In this document: piece by piece, positions 17,223-25,624 of the stretch
Numbering within the stretch: the first letter of the stretch is position 1
Layout of the letters: every line of letters begins with the position of its first letter
From: BAIKAL-G1 sp943369525
Lineage (GTDB): Bacteria > Cyanobacteriota > Cyanobacteriia > PCC-6307 > Cyanobiaceae
Assembly: GCA_943369525.1 (NCBI GenBank)
Contig: CALRNL020000005.1
Location: 124,001-188,000 of the forward strand
Direction of reading: 5' to 3'
DNA length: 64,000 bases
Translations under genes and position numbers: made by a program
Notes under the pieces: model-generated
The model's input: only the letters and a program-made list of their open reading frames with translations
Told to the model about the DNA's origin: nothing
Database searches by the model: none

Positions 17223-19493
17223 ATGCCGCCGGTCGCCGACTCCGACTCCGACTCCGACTCAGGCCCTGGCCCTGACCCAGGCCCTGGCCCTGCCAACGCC
17301 ACCGCCGCTGCCACAGCCACCACCGCCCCCGGGGGCCTAGCAGGGCCCGCCCGGGCCCAGTGTCCCTATTGCGGCGTGGGTTGCGGCCTGGAACTCAAAC
17401 CCGGCGATCCGGCCCCGGAGCCCGGGCCAAGCAGCTGGAGCGTGCGCGGCGATCGCCAGCATCCCTCCTCCCTGGGCCAGGTGTGCATCAAGGGGGCCAC
17501 GGTGGCCGAAACCCTCGACCACAACCGCCTGGTCCAACCCCAATGGCGCGAGAGCCGCGACCAACCCTTTCGCCCGATCGATTGGGAGCAGGCCTTCGCA
17601 ATTCTGATCAACCAGATACAACAAACCCTGGCCAAGCTGGGCCCCACGGGCCTGGCCATGTATGGGTCAGGCCAGTTTCTCACCGAGGATTACTACGTCG
17701 CCAACAAGCTATTTAAGGGAGCGCTCGGTAGCAACAACTTCGATGCCAATTCACGCCTCTGCATGAGTTCGGCCGTGGCGGGATACGCCCGCAGCCTGGG
17801 CTCCGATGGCCCGCCTTGCTGTTACGACGATCTCGATTTAGCCGATCTGGTGCTGTTGATCGGCACCAATACGGCCGACTGCCATCCGGTGCTGTTTCAG
17901 CGCCTACTCAAACGCAAGCGCAAGGCCAAGGGGGCCCTGCAGATCGTCGTGGTCGATCCCCGCGCCACCGCCACCAGCGACGCGGCGGACCTGCACCTGG
18001 CGATTCGTCCCGGCACCGACCTGGTCTTGCTCCATGGCATCGGCCATCTGCTCTTGGGCCAGGGGGCGATCGATCACGCCTTCGTTGATCGGCACACGCA
18101 AGGCTTTGCAGCCCTGGAATCGCTTTGGCAGGCCTGGACGCCGCAGCGGGTCTGCGCCCTCTGTGGCATTTCGAGCGCCCAACTGGAGCACCTGGCCCAG
18201 CTTTGGGCCCGCAGCCAGGCCGTGCTCAGCCTCTGGTCGATGGGGGTAAACCAGAGCCGCGAAGGCACCGCCACCGTGGGCGGCATCATCAACCTGCACC
18301 TGGTCAGCGGCCAGATCTCCCGCCCGGGGGCCGGGCCCTTTTCCCTCACCGGCCAGCCCAACGCCATGGGCGGCCGCGAGGCAGGCGGCCTGGCCCAGCT
18401 GCTGCCGGGCTATCGCGCCATCGCCAACCCGGCAGACCGGGCCGATGTGGAGCGCCACTGGGGCTTTGCCCCCGGGGCGATTGCGGCCGAGCCGGGGCTG
18501 GCGGTGTGGCAACAGGTGGAGGCGATGGAGCGGGGCGAGCTCGGCCTCTGGTGGGTGGCGGCCACCAACCCGCTGGTTAGCCTGCCCTGGCTGGATCGGG
18601 TGCGGGCCGCCGCCCAAAACTGCCCCCTGGTGGTGCTCAGCGAGGCCTACGCCGGCACGGAGACGGCGGCGGTGGCCCACCTGCTGTTGCCGGCGGCCCA
18701 ATGGAGTGAAAAGGCGGGGGTGATGACCAATTCCGAGCGGCGCGTCACCCTCTGCCCCGCCTTTCGCCAGCCCCCCGGGGAAGCCCGCGGCGACTGGGAG
18801 ATCTTTGCCGAGCTGGGCCGGCGATTGGGCTTTGTCAGCCAGTTCAGTTTCGACTCGGCGGCGGCCGTGTGGCAGGAGTTCAGCACCCTCACCGCAGGCA
18901 GAGTCTGCGATTTAAGCGGCCTCAGCCATGGCCTCCTGGCCGAACACGGACCCCAGCAGTGGCCCTTTCCCCAGGGCTGCGCCCCGGGCGCCGGCCAAGC
19001 GCGGCTCTATGGCGATTGCCGCTTTCCAACCCCCTCGGGCAAGGCCAAGCTGATCGCCGAGCAGCCCCTGGGCCTGGCCGAACCACCGTGCGACCAATTC
19101 CCCCTGGTGCTCACGGTGGGCCGCTACCTGGGCCATTGGCACACCATGACCCGCACGGCCCAGGTCGAACGCATCCAGCAGCGGCACCCGGTGCCCCTGC
19201 TGGAAGTGAATCCCGCCGACGCCGAACGCCATGGCCTGGTCGATGGCGCCCTCGGCCAGGTGCGCTCCCGCCGCGGGGCGGTGGCGGCCCAGGTGCAGGT
19301 CACCGATCGAATCCGGCCCGGCACGGTGTTTTTGCCGATGCATTGGGGCGCCAGCCAGGAGTTGGCCTGCGAGGCCAATCGCCTCATGCATGAACTCGGC
19401 TGTCCAATCTCAAAACAACCGGAACTCAAGGCTGCGGCCGTAACCCTGGAACCCATAACCAGGGAGCCCGTAACCCGGGAACCCGTGATCTAA
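17223..19493 (+). CDS. narB: Ferredoxin-nitrate reductase, Mo-bisMGD subunit
   Basis: Assimilatory reduction of nitrate to nitrite with ferredoxin, in the cytoplasm. 756 residues, normal for cyanobacterial NarB. After an unusual leader the [4Fe-4S] ligands appear as CPYCGVGCGLE (about residues 47-57), with the fourth Cys in GQVCIKGATV. Molybdopterin domains follow, with NFDANSRLCMSSAVAGY supplying the Mo-region Cys, LLIGTNTADCHPV, and the C-terminal MGD-binding GRYLGHWHTMTR domain. Oddities are residues 6-25, a SD/GP repeat coded by tandem GACTCC and GGCCCTGGCCCT units, and a TREPVTREPV repeat at the C-terminus. NtcA-type promoter upstream; cofactor genes adjacent. Confidence 0.97.
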   Translation: MPPVADSDSDSDSGPGPDPGPGPANATAAATATTAPGGLAGPARAQCPYCGVGCGLELKPGDPAPEPGPSSWSVRGDRQHPSSLGQVCIKGATVAETLDHNRLVQPQWRESRDQPFRPIDWEQAFAILINQIQQTLAKLGPTGLAMYGSGQFLTEDYYVANKLFKGALGSNNFDANSRLCMSSAVAGYARSLGSDGPPCCYDDLDLADLVLLIGTNTADCHPVLFQRLLKRKRKAKGALQIVVVDPRATATSDAADLHLAIRPGTDLVLLHGIGHLLLGQGAIDHAFVDRHTQGFAALESLWQAWTPQRVCALCGISSAQLEHLAQLWARSQAVLSLWSMGVNQSREGTATVGGIINLHLVSGQISRPGAGPFSLTGQPNAMGGREAGGLAQLLPGYRAIANPADRADVERHWGFAPGAIAAEPGLAVWQQVEAMERGELGLWWVAATNPLVSLPWLDRVRAAAQNCPLVVLSEAYAGTETAAVAHLLLPAAQWSEKAGVMTNSERRVTLCPAFRQPPGEARGDWEIFAELGRRLGFVSQFSFDSAAAVWQEFSTLTAGRVCDLSGLSHGLLAEHGPQQWPFPQGCAPGAGQARLYGDCRFPTPSGKAKLIAEQPLGLAEPPCDQFPLVLTVGRYLGHWHTMTRTAQVERIQQRHPVPLLEVNPADAERHGLVDGALGQVRSRRGAVAAQVQVTDRIRPGTVFLPMHWGASQELACEANRLMHELGCPISKQPELKAAAVTLEPITREPVTREPVI

Positions 19494-19531
19494 ACAGCCC
19501 CAACCCAGGCAGCCCTGGCCGAAACGGACCT

Positions 19532-20131
19532 TCAGGCCTGCATCAACTGCGGCGCCAGGCGCAAACCCCCACCAGGACAATTCTGCTGACTGATGAGGCC
19601 AGCCTTGCGCCACTTGGAGAGTTGGCGTGTCACGGTGACGCGGGTGTGGCCGCTGAGTTCGGCCAACTGGGCATGGGTAAGCAACATCGGCAGTTCGTAC
19701 CATTCACCGCAACGGCGCCCTAGCCGCTCCACAAGCAACTGCATTAAGGCGGCGATGCGCTGTTCCGCCTCACCCAGATGGCGGATCATTAAAAGGGCCA
19801 CGGTCCAATCATGGAGATTGTTCGACCCTTCCGAGGGCAAGCGTTCCTCGTCATCTTTGAGCTCAACGGGGAATATGGCTTCCAGGTGGAGGCGGGAGCG
19901 GCGCAATAAATCGAGATTCAGCTGATCACCAGCCTGGAGGAAGCCCAAGGTGATGGCAGGGGCATCGAGGGGCTCCAGCTCCAGGCCGGAAATGGCAACC
20001 CGCAGCAGGCCCTGGGCCACATTCAGACAGGAACTACGTTGCAGCAAGGCAGCATCAAGCACCATCGTGTGGCCCACGGCAATCTGCAAGCTCAGGGTGG
20101 GGGCCGCTGTCTCAAGCATCATCATGGGCAT
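19532..20131 (-). CDS. CRP/FNR-family regulator of the nitrate cluster
   Basis: About 199 residues from ATG 20131 (MPMMMLETAAP). The start lies inside the last codons of nrtD, an overlap of about 20 bp that predicts translational coupling. The C-terminal winged helix is clear: LLTHAQLAELSGHTRVTVTR is very close to the NtcA recognition-helix pattern, so the DNA target may resemble the NtcA box. The N-terminal effector domain is divergent. I see neither the cAMP-contacting RxS/T nor the signature stretches of NtcA, so the ligand is unknown. It is not the LysR protein NtcB. Position suggests it senses nitrate/nitrite or tunes the nrt operon. A longer in-frame reading to 20263 is unlikely. Confidence 0.82.
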   Translation of the reverse strand: MPMMMLETAAPTLSLQIAVGHTMVLDAALLQRSSCLNVAQGLLRVAISGLELEPLDAPAITLGFLQAGDQLNLDLLRRSRLHLEAIFPVELKDDEERLPSEGSNNLHDWTVALLMIRHLGEAEQRIAALMQLLVERLGRRCGEWYELPMLLTHAQLAELSGHTRVTVTRQLSKWRKAGLISQQNCPGGGLRLAPQLMQA

Positions 20132-20960
20132 GGCGCCGAAAGAGGAAATCAAGGGCGTGGTTGCGCAGCTCCCCGTAGCGGGGATCGGCCTGAATCGCCT
20201 CAAAGCGGCGGGGGCGCTCAAACGGCACCGGCACAGTCTCACCAATGGTTGCCGATGGGCCATTGGTCATCATCACCACCCGATCGGCCAGGAATAGGGC
20301 CTCATCAATGTCGTGGGTAATCATCAAGACGGTGGGCTTCTGTTCGCGCCAGATGGTTAGCAGTTCTTCCTGCAGCTCCTCTTTGGTGATCGCATCGAGG
20401 GCGCCGAAGGGTTCATCGAGCACGAGCACCTGGGGGCTCACGGCAAAGGCGCGGGCAATGGCAACCCGCTGCCGCATGCCCCCGGAAATCTCGTCGGGTC
20501 GCTTCGAGCGGGCATCGATCAGCCCCACCATCTCCAGGTGGTGCTCCACCACCGCGGCCCGCGTCGGCGGCGTCAGCTCCGGCCGGGCCGAGCGCACGGC
20601 CAGGTCCACGTTCTGCTCCACGGTCTGCCAGGGCAACAGGGAGTAGTTCTGAAACACCACCATCCGATCGGGGCCGGGGCGGCCAATCGGCTCTCCCCGC
20701 AACAGCACCTCACCGCTTGAAGGCTTCAGGAAACCGGAAACCATGTTGAGCAAGGTCGATTTGCCGCAACCGGAATGGCCGATCACACAGACAAACTCCG
20801 ATTGGGCAACCTGCAGATTGATCTGGCTCAGGGCTTCAAAAGGGCCGCGTTGGGTGGAAAAAACCTGGCCCACATCCCTGAATTCCAGGAAGGGCTGCGT
20901 CCCTGCTCGACCATCGGCGCCAGGGGCAGGTGCGACGTCTGGGCTGATCTGGGTGGACAT
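20112..20960 (-). CDS. nrtD: Nitrate/nitrite ABC transporter ATPase NrtD
   Basis: Stand-alone ATPase of the high-affinity nitrate/nitrite importer. About 282 residues. Walker A GHSGCGKST, signature ISGGMRQR, Walker B VLVLDEPFGALDA and the H-loop MITHDIDEA are all intact, and the Q-loop is MVVFQNYSLLPWQT. The start ATG 20960 follows the nrtC stop after one nucleotide (TGAGATG), the same junction as nrtB-nrtC. There is no Shine-Dalgarno, so translation is probably coupled. Lacks the NrtA-like domain of NrtC, as expected. Confidence 0.96.
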   Translation of the reverse strand: MSTQISPDVAPAPGADGRAGTQPFLEFRDVGQVFSTQRGPFEALSQINLQVAQSEFVCVIGHSGCGKSTLLNMVSGFLKPSSGEVLLRGEPIGRPGPDRMVVFQNYSLLPWQTVEQNVDLAVRSARPELTPPTRAAVVEHHLEMVGLIDARSKRPDEISGGMRQRVAIARAFAVSPQVLVLDEPFGALDAITKEELQEELLTIWREQKPTVLMITHDIDEALFLADRVVMMTNGPSATIGETVPVPFERPRRFEAIQADPRYGELRNHALDFLFRRHAHDDA

Positions 20961-20961
20961 C

Positions 20962-23007
20962 TCAGGAGGAAGGCAGGGAACGGTCGGCCGAGGCGCTTTC
21001 GGGCAACTGGAGACTCTCAACCACGGGCTGGGCCGTAAAGGGAAGGGCCTTGAGGTAGGCGAGCGGGTCGTCCTGGTCGAAACTGGGGCCGCTAGCGAGG
21101 CCAAACGGTTTGCGATCGGTGGGGAGGGCGGGGAAGCCGGCCCGCTCCAGGGCCGCCGCGCAGAGGTCGCTGCGGTAAACGCGGCTGAGCAGCTCCACCC
21201 GGTTGCTCGGGAAGGGGCTCCAACCCCAACGGCTGAATTGGCTGAGAATCCAGCAGCCCTCGGCGGGATTGGCGCTATGGGCCCGATCGGAGTGGTAACG
21301 GTTCAGGGGCAGGCGATCGCCAGCCGGTTCGCCATTGCCGAGATCGAACTGGCGCTGCAAGGCCACGGCCGATGCCAGCCCCAGCCATTGGGGCTGGCTC
21401 AACAACTCCACCAGGGTCTCCCGTTGGCCGCCGTCGTCACAGAGCTGGCCGGCCCGCATCAAGGCGGAACAGAAGGCCAGCAGGCTGTCCCGGTGGCTGT
21501 CGGCCCAACCTTCATGGCAGGTAAACACCTTTTCCGGATGGCCACTCCAGATGTCGAGATCGGTGGCTAGCCCGTAGGCGAGACCCGCCTCCACGGCCTG
21601 GGCAACCCGGTAACGGCCGGCGATGAAGCCATCGAGCTCCCCATTCACCAGGGCCGCTTGCATCGCCAGGGGCGAGATCGTGATCCAGGTCACCTGGCGA
21701 TCGGGATCGATGCCAGCGCTGGCGAGCCAATGGCGCAGCAACAGCTCCTGCATGCTGCCCTTCTGGCCAATGGCCAGCCTCAGGGGCGCCGGTTGGGCCT
21801 GGAGAAGGGCCGCCAACTCCAGGCCACTGCGCACACCGGCATCGAGATAGCGGCGGGCCAGGCAGAGGGCATTGCCATTGCGGGTGACGGTCATGGGCGT
21901 GAGCGCCGGCCAGCCGGGCTTGCCGTGGAGACCCAGGGTCAGGGCCAGGGGCGTGGTCGCCGACGTAATCGCCCCGTCCAGGTCGCCCGCCTTCAGCTTC
22001 TCCTCCAGCTGTTGCCAACGGCTGAAGACGATCGGCACCACGTTGAGGTTCTGCTCGCGGAAGAAGCCGCGATCCATCGCCAAGGCCAGGGGTGCAATAT
22101 CAAGCCCTGGCAAATAGCCCAAGCGGATCGTGATCGCCGCGGCACCGACCTGGGCCCCGTTGCTTTGGCGAGCGCCCGTGCCAGCGCCTGCGAGCTTGGG
22201 TGCGCTGGCTTCGCTGCGGCGCTGCCGGAGGCGACGTTGTTGCTGCAGAAAGCTAATTAGCTCGCCGCGCAAGGCGTAATAGTCGGGGTGCTCCATCACC
22301 TCCAGGCGTTGACGCGGCCGGGCCAGGGGCACCTTGAGGATCTGGCCGATGCCGGCCTCCGGGCCGTTGGTGAGCATCACAACCCGATCGGAGAGCAGCA
22401 GGGCCTCATCCACATCGTGGGTCACCATCACCGCGGTGACCCCAGCCTCCTGGCAAATCTGCATCAGTTGCTGCTGGAGATTGCCGCGGGTGAGGGCATC
22501 CAAAGCGCCAAAAGGCTCATCCAACAGCAAGAGCTTGGGCCGGATTGACAGGGCCCGGGCAATGGCGACCCGCTGCTTCATGCCGCCGGAGAGTTCGGCG
22601 GGCCGCTTGTCGGCAGCCTGGCTGAGCCCCACCAGCTTGATGTTGGCCTCCACAACCGCTGAGCGTTCCTCCCGGCTGGCATCCGCCATCACGGCATTAA
22701 CGGCTAGGGCGATGTTCTGGCGAACGCTTTGCCAGGGCAGCAAGGAGTAGTTCTGGAACACCACCATGCGATCGGGACCCGGATCGGTGATCTGGCGTCC
22801 GTTCATCAAAACGCCGCCCTGGCTGGCCTGGGCCAGGCCGGCCATCAGGTTGAGCAGGGTGGATTTGCCACAGCCAGAGTGGCCGATCAGCGAGACGAAT
22901 TCACCGTCTTTGATTTCCAGGTCAATGTCCTTAATGGCAACGTAGGTGTTGCCATTAGGCAGGGGGAAACTCTGGGTAACATTATCAATCGTTAAAAGAC
23001 CTGACAT
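20962..23007 (-). CDS. nrtC: Nitrate/nitrite ABC transporter ATPase fused to NrtA-like regulatory domain
   Basis: About 681 residues. Residues 1 to about 260 are an ABC ATPase (GHSGCGKST, LSGGMKQR, LLLLDEPFGALDA, VTHDVDEALL). After a basic, Ala-rich linker the remaining about 390 residues form an NrtA-like solute-binding domain beginning IRLGYLPGLDIAPLALAMDRG. In Synechococcus elongatus this cytoplasmic C-terminal domain mediates inhibition of nitrate uptake by ammonium. The start ATG 23007 follows the nrtB stop in TGAGATG. Together with NrtB, NrtD and NrtA it makes the complete importer. Confidence 0.97.
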   Translation of the reverse strand: MSGLLTIDNVTQSFPLPNGNTYVAIKDIDLEIKDGEFVSLIGHSGCGKSTLLNLMAGLAQASQGGVLMNGRQITDPGPDRMVVFQNYSLLPWQSVRQNIALAVNAVMADASREERSAVVEANIKLVGLSQAADKRPAELSGGMKQRVAIARALSIRPKLLLLDEPFGALDALTRGNLQQQLMQICQEAGVTAVMVTHDVDEALLLSDRVVMLTNGPEAGIGQILKVPLARPRQRLEVMEHPDYYALRGELISFLQQQRRLRQRRSEASAPKLAGAGTGARQSNGAQVGAAAITIRLGYLPGLDIAPLALAMDRGFFREQNLNVVPIVFSRWQQLEEKLKAGDLDGAITSATTPLALTLGLHGKPGWPALTPMTVTRNGNALCLARRYLDAGVRSGLELAALLQAQPAPLRLAIGQKGSMQELLLRHWLASAGIDPDRQVTWITISPLAMQAALVNGELDGFIAGRYRVAQAVEAGLAYGLATDLDIWSGHPEKVFTCHEGWADSHRDSLLAFCSALMRAGQLCDDGGQRETLVELLSQPQWLGLASAVALQRQFDLGNGEPAGDRLPLNRYHSDRAHSANPAEGCWILSQFSRWGWSPFPSNRVELLSRVYRSDLCAAALERAGFPALPTDRKPFGLASGPSFDQDDPLAYLKALPFTAQPVVESLQLPESASADRSLPSS

Positions 23008-23008
23008 C

Positions 23009-23851
23009 TCAACGCCTCCGACCGCTAACCCGTTCGCCAACCATGCCCACGAGGCGATCGAGGATCAATCCCACAATGCCAACATAAAAAATGGCCAGGA
23101 TGATTTGGCTGGTGCTGGTATCGCCGCCAGCGTTGTAAGCGTCCCAAATAAAGAAGCCAATGCCGCCATCGGCCTTCAGCATCTCCGCCGCCACAATGGC
23201 CAGCCAAGCCAGGCCCACCGAAATACGCAGGCCCGTGAACACATAGGGGGCCGTGGCCGGCATTAAAATATCACGGAGGTAGCTCAGCTTGCCGAGACGC
23301 AGCACGCGGGCAACGTTAATATAATCCTGGGGAACCTCACGGATGCCCACTGCTGTGTTAATAATAATAGGCCAAATCGCCGTGATGAAGATCACAAAGA
23401 TAGCCGCCGGATCCGCTTGCTGCATGAGCAACAGGGAGATCGGCAACCAGGCCAGGGGCGGCACGGTGCGGAGCACCTGAATCAGGGGATCAAAGCCCCG
23501 CCGCAGGAAATCATTGAGACCAATGACCAAGCCAACCGCCACACCCACCACCGCCGCCAGGCTGTAGCCAATGGCGACCCGTTGCAGCGAAATCAAAATC
23601 TGCAGCACCAGGCCCTTGGCCGTGCCGCCATCATCGTAAAAAGGTTTGCTGATATAGGGATCCCAGGTTTGGGTGATCACCTGAATCGGGCCTGGGAACC
23701 CCTCCGGATTGGGTAGGCAAAGCAATTGCCAAAGGGCCAGGGTCAAACCGATGCAAACAACGGGTGCCTTGATCTGACGCGCCAGGGGCGATCGCAGCCA
23801 GGAGACACGGGATCGCCGCGACCTGCGGCTCGAATCAAGGGTGGTGGTCAT
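23009..23851 (-). CDS. nrtB: Nitrate/nitrite ABC transporter permease NrtB
   Basis: Integral membrane subunit, about 280 residues, with an N-terminal basic segment (SSRRSRRSRVSW) and about six transmembrane helices. The permease EAA loop, which contacts the ATPases, lies in IREVPQDYINVARVLRLGK. Family-specific PLAWLPISLLLMQQADPAAIFVIFITAIWPI precedes it. I prefer ATG 23851; an in-frame TTG at 23869 is weaker. It is separated from nrtA by a 73-bp gap holding a perfect hairpin and joined to nrtC through TGAGATG. Confidence 0.96.
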   Translation of the reverse strand: MTTTLDSSRRSRRSRVSWLRSPLARQIKAPVVCIGLTLALWQLLCLPNPEGFPGPIQVITQTWDPYISKPFYDDGGTAKGLVLQILISLQRVAIGYSLAAVVGVAVGLVIGLNDFLRRGFDPLIQVLRTVPPLAWLPISLLLMQQADPAAIFVIFITAIWPIIINTAVGIREVPQDYINVARVLRLGKLSYLRDILMPATAPYVFTGLRISVGLAWLAIVAAEMLKADGGIGFFIWDAYNAGGDTSTSQIILAIFYVGIVGLILDRLVGMVGERVSGRRR

Positions 23852-23879
23852 GGATTGGGGAGAGATCAATCAATAGAAA

Positions 23880-23902
23880 GGGAGATCCGCCATGGATCTC
23901 CC
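23880..23902 (-). terminator. Intercistronic hairpin between nrtA and nrtB
   Basis: A perfect 9-bp stem, GGGAGATCC and GGATCTCCC, encloses a 5-nt loop. On the minus strand it is followed by a weak T-rich stretch (TTTCTATTG). It is placed 22 bp after the nrtA stop. Such elements commonly attenuate read-through or protect the 3' end of the binding-protein mRNA, raising NrtA over the membrane subunits. Confidence 0.6.
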
Positions 23903-23924
23903 CCAGGGACTAGGGCAATAGCCC

Positions 23925-25238
23925 TTACTTCATCGCCTTGATCTTGAGGCTGTTGAGATAGGCCGTGGGATTGGTGGGATCAAACTTCACGCCATCAAAG
24001 AACTTCTCCACACCACGGCTATCGCTGGCGGGAATATTGGTATAGCCATTGGCTTTAGCGGCCTTGCGCCACAGATCGGAGCGGTTCACCTTGTCCACCA
24101 GGGCCTTGGCATTGGTGCCCTTGGGCAGGTAACCCCAGCGCATATCTTCGGTCACAAACCAGATGTCATGGCTCTTGTAGGGGAACGAGGCATTGGCGTT
24201 CCAGAACTTCATCTTAAAGCGACTGTTCTTCACCACCTTGCCGGTGCCATAGTCGATGGTTCCCTGCAGGCGGGGCAACAGGTCTTCAACCGAAGCTTTC
24301 ACATACTTATCCTCGGAAAGGATTTTGGCCAGTTCCGGGGTGTTGGCGGGGTCATCGGCCCACTTCTGGGCCTGTTGAACGGCCATCAGCAGCCTTAGGG
24401 CCGCGTTGGGATTTTTCTTGACCCAATCAGCCCGCATGGCAAAGGCTTTTTCGGGGTGGTCTTGCCACAATTCGCCGGTGGTCAGGGCGGTGTAGCCCAG
24501 TTTTTTATTCACCAAGCGCTCATTCCAGGGCTCACCCACGCAGAAGGCGTCCATGGTGCCGGATTGCATGTTGGCCACCATCTGGGGGGGCGGAATCACC
24601 ACCAAGCTGGTGTCCTTGTTGGGGTCCACACCGTTGGCAGCCAGCCAATAGCGCATCCAGAGGTCGTGGGTGCCTCCGGGAAAGGTGACGGCTGCCTTGA
24701 ACTTACGGCCGGAGGCCCCGCCCTTGGCAATATCCTTCGCTAGGGAGAGATCCTTCAGGGTGAACTGCTCATCAAGAAATTGCTTGGAGAGCGATATGGC
24801 CTGGCCATTAACATTCAGCCGGGCCAGGAGGTACATCGGCACTGGCTGCTTGCTCTTGCTGATCGCCCCTGTGGTGAGCAGGTAGGCCATCGGCGACAGC
24901 AGGTGGGCGCCATCAATGCCGCCACCACCGCTGCCCAGTTCCAGGTTGTCCCGGGTCACGGCCCAGGAGGTTTGCTTCTTCAGCTCCACGCCGCCCATCC
25001 CTTGCTTGGCGAAGAAACCCTTTTCCTTCGCAATAATCAGGGGCGCCGCATCGGTCAGGGCGATGAAGCCCAGGGTGACGGAGCTGGTTTCGGGCTTACC
25101 GGGCTGCACCTTGGGCGCCTTGGCTGCCTGGGCCGGCAGGGGGCCTAGCAGGGTTGAAAGCGTGCCCAATTGCAGGGCAACACCCACACCGGCGGCGCAG
25201 GAGGACAACAAGAAGGAGCGGCGCTTGAAAGTCGACAT
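23925..25238 (-). CDS. nrtA: Nitrate/nitrite-binding lipoprotein NrtA
   Basis: Periplasmic, membrane-anchored binding protein of the nitrate importer. About 437 residues from ATG 25238. The N-terminus MSTFKRRSFLLSSCAAG has a basic n-region and the lipobox LSSC, so it should be lipidated at that Cys. The mature part carries SVTLGFIALTDAAPLIIAKEKGFF, FPGGTHDLWMRYWLAANG and the VGEPWNERLV block that are typical of the NrtA/CmpA family. Distinguishing it from bicarbonate-binding CmpA rests on the genomic neighbourhood. It is the first gene of nrtABCD and has a long leader with a 26-bp palindrome. Confidence 0.97.
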   Translation of the reverse strand: MSTFKRRSFLLSSCAAGVGVALQLGTLSTLLGPLPAQAAKAPKVQPGKPETSSVTLGFIALTDAAPLIIAKEKGFFAKQGMGGVELKKQTSWAVTRDNLELGSGGGGIDGAHLLSPMAYLLTTGAISKSKQPVPMYLLARLNVNGQAISLSKQFLDEQFTLKDLSLAKDIAKGGASGRKFKAAVTFPGGTHDLWMRYWLAANGVDPNKDTSLVVIPPPQMVANMQSGTMDAFCVGEPWNERLVNKKLGYTALTTGELWQDHPEKAFAMRADWVKKNPNAALRLLMAVQQAQKWADDPANTPELAKILSEDKYVKASVEDLLPRLQGTIDYGTGKVVKNSRFKMKFWNANASFPYKSHDIWFVTEDMRWGYLPKGTNAKALVDKVNRSDLWRKAAKANGYTNIPASDSRGVEKFFDGVKFDPTNPTAYLNSLKIKAMK

Positions 25239-25295
25239 GCAACAAGATGCGGCGCGTAATCGCCGGAAGTGGGGTGTGTTGGGCCAGCAAAATCG

Positions 25296-25321
25296 GGTTT
25301 CAGAATTAATTTTCTGAAACC
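25296..25321. promoter_or_regulatory. 26-bp perfect palindrome in the nrtA leader
   Basis: GGTTTCAGAA, the six central bases TTAATT, and TTCTGAAACC form an uninterrupted palindrome, with its centre about 70 bp before the nrtA start. In RNA it would be a 10-bp hairpin with a 6-nt loop. In DNA it would be a strong dimer site. It does not match GT-N10-AC, so it is not an NtcA box. The nested CRP-like regulator is one candidate binder. Confidence 0.6.
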
Positions 25322-25456
25322 GCCATCTCCCTGACCGCGGCGTGAACAATGACCGAGTGGTCTGGTGGCAAGTGCCCGGGATCCCTGGGCCCTATCCAGC
25401 GCAAACTCGGCTGGATTGGCGAGGAGATGGCGGCGCACAAGCTGACCGACCCAGTG

Positions 25457-25499
25457 ATAAGACCACAAGCGCGGTTGGGTTGGGCGTCGCAATTGCTAC
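25457..25499 (-). promoter_or_regulatory. Probable NtcA-activated promoter of nrtA
   Basis: On the minus strand GTAGCAATTGCGAC (25499 to 25486) fits GTA-N8-TAC with one mismatch and has a self-complementary core GCAATTGC. TCTTAT (four of six to TATAAT) starts 23 bp downstream, matching the spacing seen at narB and urtA. This would start transcription near 25450. Confidence 0.55.
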
Positions 25500-25624
25500 A
25501 GATTTCCAAGCCATGGCTGCTGGGCCTGGCGATCGGCGGGTAAAGGCCCGGCTCCGAACCCCGCCAGGACCCGTTCTAGGGGCTGGGGAGGGCCTGGCCG
25601 GGGTGTCCCCTTAACAAGGCCCGT

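Larger units (their letters stand above)
25239..25624. other. 386-bp intergenic region upstream of nrtA
   Basis: Between narM and nrtA there is no convincing gene. Its recognisable contents are the NtcA-type promoter at 25457-25499 and the palindrome at 25296-25321. If the proposed promoter is right, nrtA mRNA has a leader of roughly 210 nt, unusually long for a binding-protein gene. The rest (25322-25456 and 25500-25624) shows no clear motif or terminator to me. Confidence 0.6.

Noticed and set aside
25349..25543. 65-codon plus-strand frame between nrtA and narM
   Set aside because: No ribosome binding site or family similarity, and it overlaps the proposed NtcA promoter region; most likely chance.
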